NCBI GenBank assembly: GCA_937859895.1
Contig: CALMAV010000189.1
Location: forward strand, 1-5,181
Origin: an uncultured Bryobacterales bacterium
Lineage (GTDB): Bacteria > Acidobacteriota > Terriglobia > Bryobacterales > Bryobacteraceae
Direction of reading: 5' to 3'
DNA length: 5,181 bases
This document shows positions 1 to 5,181 of this stretch, one piece after another. Below the pieces are notes generated by a model. It did no database searches. It worked only from the letters and a program-made list of their open reading frames with translations, and was not told the origin of the DNA. Made by a program: the position numbers and the translations under genes. Position 1 is the first letter of the stretch; each line of letters begins with the position of its first letter.

Positions 1-1364
1 GGCAAACTCTGCGGCCGCGTATCCAGACGGTTGGGGACGCCTTTGCTAAGCGAGTTGTGCCGGCCTCTTTCGCGGCGGCATTGCTGGTGTTCCTGGTCAC
101 CCGAGACCCGCGTAGAGCCCTAACGATGATGCTGGTGGCATGTCCTTGCGCGGCTGGATTAGCTACCCCAACGGCAGTAAGCGCGTCCATCGGAAATGGA
201 GCGCGCCGGGGCATTCTCATCAAAGGTGGAACACACCTGGAAGCAATGGCAGAGGTGGACACGGTCTGTTTCGATAAGACCGGTACATTGACCGAGAGCC
301 AACCGGCGGTGCGGCAGGTGATTTCCCTGCACCGGGATTACAGCGAGGAACGCGTACTTGCGCTGGCAGCTCGGGTTGAGCGTCACTCGCAACACCCGCT
401 AGGTCTTGCGATTGTTCAAAGCGCACGGCAGCAGGATCTCCTCTCGCCATTCGGCTACGAAGATGATGATTTCGAGATCATGAGTGGGCGCGGCGTGCGG
501 ACCTGGAATGCGGAGGAGGAGATCTTCGCCGGGAACCGACGCCTTCTCACGGAGAACGGGATCGAGCTGCCGGAAGTGGCGCAGCATTGGATCAGGCAAC
601 TCGCCGACCAGGCAGTTACGACCATTTTTGTGGTGCATCAGCGGCAACTGGTTGGCATTGTGACTGTCGCAGCGGCTGTCCGTACCGAAGCAGCTAATTC
701 CATCGCACGTCTGCGTGACGTTGGAATTAAGCGTATCCTGATGCTGACTGGTGATGGAGAGGGCGTTGCGAGGGCCGTAGCCACTGCTGTGGGGGTGAAA
801 GAGTGGCGATCGGGACTGCTTCCGCAAGACAAGTTCGAAGCGATCCAGGAGCTGCGGGATGCGGGCGGGAAGGTCGCGATGGTCGGCGATGGCATCAACG
901 ACGCACCGGCCCTGGCGTTAGCCGATGTTGGTATTGCGATGGGAACAGGTGGGTCCGATGTTGCTATTGAAACAGCGGACGTTGCCCTTGCTGCTGACGA
1001 TCTGGAAGGAGTGGGTTCGGTGATCGACCTTAGCCGACAGACGATGTCGATAATCCGACAGAACTATGGGCTGGCTTTAGGAACTAATTCCATAGGTCTT
1101 TACCTAGCTGCCGTGGGTTCTATCAACCCAATCATCGCGGCAGTTTTACACAACCTCAGCACGATTATGGTGATCGCCAACTCCACCCGTCTGATAGGAT
1201 TCGACCCTACTGGGGGCAAGGCTGGATCTGAGCGGTTCCGCTACAAGCTTCCCACTGCACTGGGGTCGAGACAGGAACAGGAAGCCGAGTGCGACAGCAC
1301 CTGCTGCGGCACAAGCGGGGCAACTCAAACTGAACAAAGTAAGTTTAAAGAGCATGCAGCCTAA
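1..1364 (+). CDS. P1B-type metal-transporting ATPase, CtpC-like (5' end outside window)
   Basis: This is the C-terminal part of an inner-membrane pump that uses ATP to export a transition metal. The frame is open from base 3 to the window edge, so the GTG at 57 is internal and the gene is cut by the window; 453 residues are visible. In order, the sequence shows the transmembrane CPC metal site (ACPCAAGL, codons from 141), the phosphorylated Asp in DKTGTLT (codon 273), the nucleotide-binding HP pair in HSQHPLG, TGDG, the hinge GDGINDAP, and two C-terminal membrane helices with RQNYG and HNLSTIMVIANSTRL. The CPCAAGL and HN-S-NSxRL signatures resemble mycobacterial CtpC (Mn/Zn-linked) more than CopA, but the substrate is inferred. 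Oddities are that the usual DxxR motif after the TM-proximal strand reads AAVR, and that a tail of about 55 residues with a CDSTCC cluster follows the last helix. The N-terminal metal-binding domain is not in the window. Confidence 0.95.
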   Translation, partial: QTLRPRIQTVGDAFAKRVVPASFAAALLVFLVTRDPRRALTMMLVACPCAAGLATPTAVSASIGNGARRGILIKGGTHLEAMAEVDTVCFDKTGTLTESQPAVRQVISLHRDYSEERVLALAARVERHSQHPLGLAIVQSARQQDLLSPFGYEDDDFEIMSGRGVRTWNAEEEIFAGNRRLLTENGIELPEVAQHWIRQLADQAVTTIFVVHQRQLVGIVTVAAAVRTEAANSIARLRDVGIKRILMLTGDGEGVARAVATAVGVKEWRSGLLPQDKFEAIQELRDAGGKVAMVGDGINDAPALALADVGIAMGTGGSDVAIETADVALAADDLEGVGSVIDLSRQTMSIIRQNYGLALGTNSIGLYLAAVGSINPIIAAVLHNLSTIMVIANSTRLIGFDPTGGKAGSERFRYKLPTALGSRQEQEAECDSTCCGTSGATQTEQSKFKEHAA

Positions 1365-1838
1365 CTCGGCTGAAATTATATAACGAAGTGACGCCTTGAT
1401 GGTACGTAATGCCTCGGGGCGTTGCTTCGTGGTTGTTTGAGAAGGCGGGATTTCATGCGGCAAGACCGGACCAAACGCCAGTAACCGAGTTAGGAGCTCT
1501 CCGATCGGCTCTGTTAGAAGGCAGGGTGAGTACTCCACCAGTACTCTGCCCGTAAGCTGATTTATCACAACGGATCGAATCCCGGGCTCGCTTTCCAACA
1601 GCATCTTGAGGGACAAACAGGCGGATGGGTTTCCAGCCAATGGTTTGACTTCCCATCTTTCGCGCCCCGCTACACGAGATCGAAGTTGCGGTGCCGTCAT
1701 CTTAGAAGACTTGACGCGCTGACCCGGTAGAGTAGTCTGCATAGAGTTACAGCCGTAGTCTAACCGCAACAGCCACATCTTCAAGAAGGTTCTGACGAGA
1801 TGGCTTAAACCCTTGATCAACGAGCTAAAAGCCGCCAC
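1146..1838 (-). CDS. Degenerate HMA-like metal-domain protein, possible ATPase N-terminal remnant
   Basis: This 230-codon frame contains a recognisable domain at about residues 60-122 (bases 1661-1473). It has ERWEVKPLAGN, then SEPGIRSVVINQLTGRVLVEY, the ferredoxin-like HMA fold pattern seen at the N-terminus of CtpC-like P-type ATPases. The classical metal-binding CxxC is absent (AGNPSAC instead). The GTG at 1838 is chosen because AAAAAGG lies 9 bases upstream; ATG codons at 1742 and 1700 are alternatives, and 1700 (MTAPQLRSR) fits the start of the conserved part best. From residue 159 onward the frame is antisense to the ATPase gene, and the ATPase stop codon is read as Leu. That portion is hydrophobic with a CPAC motif and may be mere complementary-strand sequence, so the true end is uncertain. 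It could be a stand-alone metal chaperone-like protein or a broken, inverted copy of an ATPase 5' end. The homology is fairly clear but functional status is doubtful. Confidence 0.5.
   Translation of the reverse strand: MAAFSSLIKGLSHLVRTFLKMWLLRLDYGCNSMQTTLPGQRVKSSKMTAPQLRSRVAGRERWEVKPLAGNPSACLSLKMLLESEPGIRSVVINQLTGRVLVEYSPCLLTEPIGELLTRLLAFGPVLPHEIPPSQTTTKQRPEALRTIKASLRYIISAELGCMLFKLTLFSLSCPACAAAGAVALGFLFLSRPQCSGKLVAEPLRSSLAPSRVESYQTGGVGDHHNRAEVV
1383..1430 (+). terminator. Stem-loop after the ATPase gene, possible terminator
   Basis: An inverted repeat pairs 1383-1395 with 1418-1430, giving a 13-bp stem around a 22-base loop. Two of the pairs (1389 with 1424, 1390 with 1423) are G-U, so the stem is continuous in + strand RNA but would have two A-C mismatches in minus strand RNA. 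This suggests it serves the ATPase transcript, whose stop codon lies 18 bases upstream. A small inner helix is also possible (1401-1404 with 1410-1413). The following TGGTTGTTTG is only moderately T-rich, so this is a weak intrinsic terminator, or an mRNA 3'-end stabiliser. Confidence 0.45.
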
Positions 1839-1847
1839 CAGTGGGCA

Positions 1848-1854
1848 CCTTTTT
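1848..1854 (-). promoter_or_regulatory. Candidate ribosome binding site for the HMA-like frame
   Basis: The minus strand reads AAAAAGG here, 9 bases before the GTG at 1838. No comparable purine-rich site precedes the ATG candidates at 1742 or 1700, so this is the main argument for the longer start. Homology alone would favour 1700. Confidence 0.3.
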
Positions 1855-1912
1855 AGTTCAGATCAGTAGGGGTTGGCACGCACGAGTACGGGCTCTGCCT
1901 TTCCGTTTGTCT

Positions 1913-1947
1913 TGACCGGGAGGTCAGTGGCCGGACGTAAGCGGCCA
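1913..1947. promoter_or_regulatory. Two adjacent short palindromes, candidate operator
   Basis: The 225-base gap between the HMA-like frame and the ZIP gene contains TGACC-N4-GGTCA (1913-1926) followed at once by TGGCCG-N8-CGGCCA (1928-1947). The first overlaps a TTGACC that resembles a -35 box, but no convincing -10 hexamer lies 16-19 bases downstream. A TATAAA at 1984-1989 is the only -10-like sequence before the ZIP gene, and it lacks a matching -35. The palindromes do not match a Fur, Zur or MerR site that I recognise. The rest of the gap shows nothing further. Confidence 0.2.
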
Positions 1948-2063
1948 GCCGTCGAAAAGTAAGAGCTTCAGCGGGCCATCGACTATAAACTGGAACCTGT
2001 TGCCTCCTTGGCGTCTCCCTCAGCATTGGACTTCTTTGTTGATGGGCAATTGCATTTGTTCAA

Positions 2064-2873
2064 GTGCCTACTCCTCCCCACCCCGAAACTCTCCATACGC
2101 TTCTCGCCCTGACGGTAGTGAGCGTTGCTTCCATTGTGGGCTCACTTTCGCTCGCCCTGGGCAAGCGCCTTACCGCTGCACTTCCGTATTTGATCGGTTT
2201 GGCCGCGGGTGCCCTGCTTGGAACAGCCTGTGCTCATCTTCTTCCAGAGGCCCTGGCGCAGATCGGGTCCGGACGGAGGTTTGCTGTCCTTTTCATCGTC
2301 GGATTCCTCAGTTCATTCCTGATTGAACGCACGCTCTACATCGTCTTCCGCCGTAAGGGCGGTGCTCACCAACATCAGGAAATTGCCCCTGGCGCTTCGG
2401 TACATCACGGTCATGAGCACGGAAGCTCATCTGGAGACTTGATTGTTCAGAATATTCTCCTTGGCGGCGCTGTTCATAGCTTTGTTGATGGCCTGGCGAT
2501 TGCAACCGCGTTCTCCGTCGGACATAAAATCGGGATCGCCGCAACCATTGCTGTTCTGATCCATGAGGTGCCGCATCATGTGGCAGATGTTGGAGTGTTG
2601 ATTTATAGCGGCCTCTCCAAACAGCGTGCCGTTGTGCTGAACCTGCTTGCTACTACAGGCTGTGCCACCGGTGGGCTGCTGGTTTTAATCTTCGGTTCGC
2701 ATGCCGGAGTTCTCATTGGTGCTCTTCTACCTATCACGGCGGCGAACTTCATTTACATCGCTACGGCAATACTTCTACCGGAATTACAGAAGGAGAAGAG
2801 CGGAACACGATCGCTGGCTCAGATTTTGTTTCTGCTGGGTGGACTAATGCTGATGTTCTGGATGGGCGCGTGA
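2064..2873 (+). CDS. ZIP-family divalent metal transporter
   Basis: This 269-residue inner-membrane protein belongs to the ZIP (ZupT/SLC39) family, which moves Zn2+ or related divalent metals into the cytoplasm. Its length is typical of bacterial ZIPs. Hydrophobic helices are visible at about residues 10-33, 40-62, 72-95, 126-150, 155-180, 188-210, 214-238 and 250-268, giving the usual eight. A His-rich cytosolic loop (AHQHQ to HHGHEHG, residues 101-119) separates TM3 and TM4. The TM4 metal motif is HSFVDG (138-143) and the TM5 motif is HEVPHHVAD (167-175). The TM5 motif follows the eukaryotic-type HExPHExGD pattern, except that the second Glu is His. HLLPEA (58-63) ends TM2. An in-frame stop at 2040 leaves GTG 2064 as the only reasonable start; no clear Shine-Dalgarno sequence precedes it. 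Together with the exporter at the left edge, this suggests a local metal-balance cluster. The metal cannot be fixed from sequence. Confidence 0.92.
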   Translation: MPTPPHPETLHTLLALTVVSVASIVGSLSLALGKRLTAALPYLIGLAAGALLGTACAHLLPEALAQIGSGRRFAVLFIVGFLSSFLIERTLYIVFRRKGGAHQHQEIAPGASVHHGHEHGSSSGDLIVQNILLGGAVHSFVDGLAIATAFSVGHKIGIAATIAVLIHEVPHHVADVGVLIYSGLSKQRAVVLNLLATTGCATGGLLVLIFGSHAGVLIGALLPITAANFIYIATAILLPELQKEKSGTRSLAQILFLLGGLMLMFWMGA

Positions 2874-2876
2874 GCG

Positions 2877-3392
2877 CTACAAGCCGCGGCGAGTTAACTC
2901 ATTCCACATAACGGGAAGCGGCACTCGAACGGTTGCGGCGTACTTTCCTCCCGTATGTAGATCGGCGTACAGCTCGTCGCTCACCTCCGTGAGGTCCTGA
3001 CGGGTGTAGATCCAAGTCCGACGCTTCTCCGGCCAGATGATCCAACAGGTCTTTACTCCGGCTCTCAGAAGACGATTGCCCTTATCAAATAAGTCGCTGA
3101 TGGTCTGGCCCGGGGAGAGTATCTCGACAGCTATAAGCGCCGGGTCAGCCAAATCTCCCTGTTCGTAACGAGCACTTGCGTCGGCGATTGTGACGTCCGC
3201 CACGAGCCTGTCGGGGCCACACAAAACGTTCAGCTCGGAACCAATATCGAAGCCTACCGGCAACTCGCGACCGAACCATTGGATGAGGAATACCTGGATG
3301 ATTGAGTGAAGTCGTTTAGCCAAGGGCTTTTGAATTTCGTGGCCGTCTATTAACTCGGTTTGGCCACCAATGGATGTGAGAGTACTTTCCAT
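2877..3392 (-). CDS. Uma2-family (DUF820) PD-(D/E)XK nuclease-like protein
   Basis: This 171-residue protein has the Uma2 layout. An N-terminal helix region with HEIQKPLAKRLHSIIQ (18-33) comes first, then RLVADVTI with Asp66, VEILSP with Glu90, and Lys104 in the following helix (DLFDKGNRLLRAGV). This is followed by a strand like CWIIWPEKRRTWIY (116-129). These residues form an intact PD-(D/E)XK-type active site in the family. Nuclease activity is predicted for Uma2 proteins, but their cellular role is generally unknown. ATG 3392 is preferred because the conserved sequence begins soon after it; the longer frame from 3461 would overlap the kdpD gene, and its 23 extra residues look non-conserved. 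The kdpD-like gene stops at 3397, only 4 bases upstream, so this gene probably sits on the kdp regulator transcript. Its stop is 3 bases from the convergent ZIP stop. A link to potassium signalling is unproven. Confidence 0.87.
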   Translation of the reverse strand: MESTLTSIGGQTELIDGHEIQKPLAKRLHSIIQVFLIQWFGRELPVGFDIGSELNVLCGPDRLVADVTIADASARYEQGDLADPALIAVEILSPGQTISDLFDKGNRLLRAGVKTCWIIWPEKRRTWIYTRQDLTEVSDELYADLHTGGKYAATVRVPLPVMWNELTRRGL

Positions 3393-3396
3393 GCTG

Positions 3397-4521
3397 CTAC
3401 CGATTGAGTGCGCGCTCGGTACGACGGTCAGCCACGATGGTGACTTCCATATCGTAGGCAAGGCTCACCACCTGGTTGACCAGGCTTTTGCCGCGCAGGC
3501 GCTCGACACCTTTGCCGATGATGCGAGGGAGAAAGATTTGCCGGGCGTTGTGCTCGCGCGCATATTGCACCAGTGCCTCGGCATGGTCGGCACCCTTGAG
3601 GATGGCCGTTTCGATATGCAACTTGCGAGCAAAATCCAGGTGGCGTTCAACGGCTTCACGTTCGGCAGGAGGCAGGACTTTCAGGTCGCCGCGTTCGGAG
3701 ATAACGACCGCGTGACAGTTGCCGTGAAGCATATCTGCAACTCGTTTACCGCGCCGAATCAGCATGGCGGTAGAGGGGTCGTCACTCACGTAAATGATAA
3801 TCGCGTTGTCTAACTGGCGCTTACGAGTAGCAGCAGCAACAGCGCCGTCGACCTTACTGATCTCCACTTGCTCGATGCGGTCTTCCACTTCGTGGGCGGT
3901 TTGGCGAAGGGCCATTTCGCGCAAAGCCACCAGCGTGGACTCCTTAAAGAAGTTCTGGAGCGCTCGCTGTGCCTTATCGGGCGGGTAAACAACGCCGCGC
4001 TCCAGCCGATTCAGCAAGGCGCGCGGTGTCAGGTCCACCATCACTACTTCGTCGGCCTGCTTGACTACCCAGTCCGGAATAGTCTCGCGCACTTTGACGC
4101 CAGTCATGTGAGCCATCTGGTCATTCAGGCTTTCCAGATGCTGCACGTTCATGGTAGTTAGAACGTCGGTGCCTGCCTGAAGGATGGCCTGCACATCTTC
4201 CCATCTTTTCTCACGAGCCAAGCCGGGCACATTGGTATGTGGGAATTCGTCTACCACTGCCACAGCCGGATGACGGGCAATGATTGCGTCCGTGTCCATT
4301 TCTTCGAAGAAGGAGCCCCGATATTCGACTCTCTTGCGGGGCACCATCTCGAGACCCTCAGTTTTGGCGATGGTGTCTTTGCGGCCATGCGGCTCGAAGT
4401 AGCCGATCACGACGTCGATGCCCCGGCGCTTTAAGTCTTGGCCTTCCTGAAGCATCTGATACGTTTTGCCAACGCCGGCTGCATAGCCGAGAAATATTTT
4501 AAGCTTGCCAGTTTTACTCAT
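3397..4521 (-). CDS. kdpD: Stand-alone KdpD N-terminal sensor domain (no histidine kinase)
   Basis: These 374 residues match only the cytoplasmic N-terminal half of the potassium/osmotic sensor KdpD, which is about 890 residues in E. coli. The KdpD domain covers roughly residues 5-215. It includes the Walker A-type loop GYAAGVGKT (12-20), a Walker B-type VAVVDEFPHTN (87-97) and the family motifs GYFEPHGR, TTMNVQHLESLND and LRQTAHEVEDR. A universal-stress-protein (Usp) domain follows at about 238-365 (IIIYVSDDP to EVTIVAD). The protein ends cleanly there, without the four membrane helices, GAF region, His box or ATPase of a kinase. No kinase sequence lies downstream, so it appears to be naturally short rather than frameshifted. 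Short KdpD proteins of this kind are known in cyanobacteria such as Anabaena. ATG 4521 is chosen over the upstream 4569 because MSKTGKLKIFLG begins the conserved region and overlaps the kdpE stop by 8 bases (ATGAGTAA), suggesting translational coupling. It probably senses K+ or nucleotide status and modulates a separate kinase or KdpE. Confidence 0.93.
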   Translation of the reverse strand: MSKTGKLKIFLGYAAGVGKTYQMLQEGQDLKRRGIDVVIGYFEPHGRKDTIAKTEGLEMVPRKRVEYRGSFFEEMDTDAIIARHPAVAVVDEFPHTNVPGLAREKRWEDVQAILQAGTDVLTTMNVQHLESLNDQMAHMTGVKVRETIPDWVVKQADEVVMVDLTPRALLNRLERGVVYPPDKAQRALQNFFKESTLVALREMALRQTAHEVEDRIEQVEISKVDGAVAAATRKRQLDNAIIIYVSDDPSTAMLIRRGKRVADMLHGNCHAVVISERGDLKVLPPAEREAVERHLDFARKLHIETAILKGADHAEALVQYAREHNARQIFLPRIIGKGVERLRGKSLVNQVVSLAYDMEVTIVADRRTERALNR

Positions 4522-5181
4522 TGTTTTGCGGAGCAGCCAGCCGGTAACCGACCCAAGGCTCGGTGACAATGAAGCGCGGATGAGCCGGGTCTACCTCTAT
4601 CTTCTTACGAAGCTGGCTGACAAACACGCGCAAGTACTCTACTTCTTCACCGTATTCTGCTCCCCAAATAGTCTGCAGAAGTTTACGATGAGCGACAGGC
4701 TTATTCAAATTGGAGGCAAGATAGTGCAGCAGGTCGAACTCTTTGGGCGTGAGGCGTACGGGTCGGCCACGGGCGATTACCTGGCGCGAGGCTCCATCAA
4801 TAGTCAGCTCTTCTGAGATAACGATGGCTTGACCGGTGTCAGGAATTCGACGCATGTGTGCGCGAATACGTGCCATTAGCTCGCTTACGCTGAACGGCTT
4901 GGTCATGTAGTCATCGGCACCGGCATCCAGCGCAGCAATTTTATCGCTCTCGCTGCTTCGAACGGAGAGCACGATAATGGCAACGTCGGAGGCGACCCGC
5001 AGTGCCCGGCAGGCAGCCATTCCACCCATGCCCGGCATATTCATATCGAGGAGTATGACGTTAGGATCGTACTCGCGCAGAGCTTCCAGTGCTTCTTCGC
5101 CGGTACGGGCTTCATATGGCTCATAGCCATGCGACTCCAGAGCCGTGCGCATGACGCGACGCAGCTGCGGCTCATCATCCA
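4514..5181 (-). CDS. kdpE: KdpE-like OmpR-family response regulator (5' end outside window)
   Basis: This DNA-binding response regulator is expected to activate the high-affinity K+ pump operon kdpFABC when phosphorylated. The frame is open to the right edge. The codons before the ATG at 5152 encode DDEPQLRRV, the acidic start of a receiver domain, so 5152 is internal and only a few N-terminal residues are missing; 221 are visible. The receiver shows the DDE acidic pair, the phosphoacceptor Asp in VILLDMNMPGMGG (codon 5047-5045), the switch Ser in IIVLSVRS and the Lys in YMTKPFS. A winged-helix domain follows, with RLTPKEFDLLHYLA, LLQTIWG and YLRVFVSQLRKKIEVDP, then a TEPWVGYRL wing. The YLR...LRxK.E.DP..PR pattern is closer to KdpE than to PhoB or OmpR. 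It overlaps the downstream kdpD-like gene by 8 bases. Its cognate kinase is not in the window. Confidence 0.94.
   Translation of the reverse strand, partial: DDEPQLRRVMRTALESHGYEPYEARTGEEALEALREYDPNVILLDMNMPGMGGMAACRALRVASDVAIIVLSVRSSESDKIAALDAGADDYMTKPFSVSELMARIRAHMRRIPDTGQAIVISEELTIDGASRQVIARGRPVRLTPKEFDLLHYLASNLNKPVAHRKLLQTIWGAEYGEEVEYLRVFVSQLRKKIEVDPAHPRFIVTEPWVGYRLAAPQNNE

Noticed and set aside
57..59. GTG as the start of the ATPase gene
   Set aside because: The frame is open to the left edge, and the preceding codons (RIQTVGDAFAKRVV) continue normal ATPase sequence, so the gene is simply cut by the window.
399..827. A 142-codon minus strand frame inside the ATPase gene
   Set aside because: It is antisense to the conserved catalytic domain, has no recognisable domain, and reads as complementary-strand sequence.
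1872..1890. TTGGCACGCACG as a sigma-54 promoter
   Set aside because: The TGGCAC half is present, but no TTGC-type element follows at the required spacing.
1365..2063. Mobile element or tRNA in the longest stretch lacking a confident gene
   Set aside because: I see no transposase fragment, terminal inverted repeats, target duplication or cloverleaf in this stretch.
2000..2326. A 108-codon + strand frame overlapping the start of the ZIP gene
   Set aside because: It is Arg/Ser/Pro-rich out-of-frame sequence; the ZIP frame carries clear membrane helices over the same bases.
2866..2877. GCGC-gtga-GCGC as a bidirectional terminator between the convergent genes
   Set aside because: The stem is only 4 bp and has no T-tract on either side.
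3370..3813. A 147-codon + strand frame across the kdpD gene, plus other + frames up to 4816
   Set aside because: All lie antisense to strongly conserved KdpD or KdpE coding sequence and show no protein-family features of their own.
5150..5152. ATG as the start of kdpE
   Set aside because: The upstream codons encode DDEPQLRRV, the essential acidic start of the receiver domain, so the real start is outside the window.

Overview
The window looks like chromosomal DNA from a free-living bacterium. My best guess is an Acidobacteriota-like soil organism. The reasons are a kinase-less KdpD sensor next to kdpE, a Uma2-family gene, and a CtpC-type metal ATPase. This is inference from gene content and cannot be proven from the window. 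There are no rRNA, tRNA, CRISPR, insertion-sequence or phage features.

Left half (1-2873), metal homeostasis. A P1B-type metal-exporting ATPase on the + strand enters from the left edge and stops at 1364. It has the CPC, DKTGT, HP and GDGxND motifs and resembles mycobacterial CtpC. A stem-loop at 1383-1430 follows its stop codon. Facing it on the minus strand is a reading frame (1838 down to 1146) carrying a degenerate HMA-like domain of the kind found at the N-terminus of CtpC-type ATPases. Its 3' part runs antisense through the ATPase tail, so it may be an orphan metal-binding module or a relic. After a regulatory-looking gap of about 225 bases comes a + strand ZIP-family metal transporter (2064-2873) with a His-rich loop and an unusual TM5 motif.

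Right half (2877-5181), minus strand, potassium signalling. Read right to left, this is kdpE (response regulator, 5' end outside the window), then a 374-residue stand-alone KdpD N-terminal sensor, then a Uma2-family PD-(D/E)XK protein. kdpE and kdpD overlap by 8 bases and kdpD and the Uma2 gene are 4 bases apart, so they are probably one transcript. The sensor lacks the membrane and histidine-kinase parts, so phosphorylation of KdpE must come from a separate kinase, possibly encoded beyond the right edge with the kdp pump genes. The ZIP and Uma2 genes converge with only 3 bases between their stop codons.

No wholly new system is evident. The points most worth a second look are the antisense HMA module, the split KdpD with its Uma2 partner, and the variant ZIP metal site.
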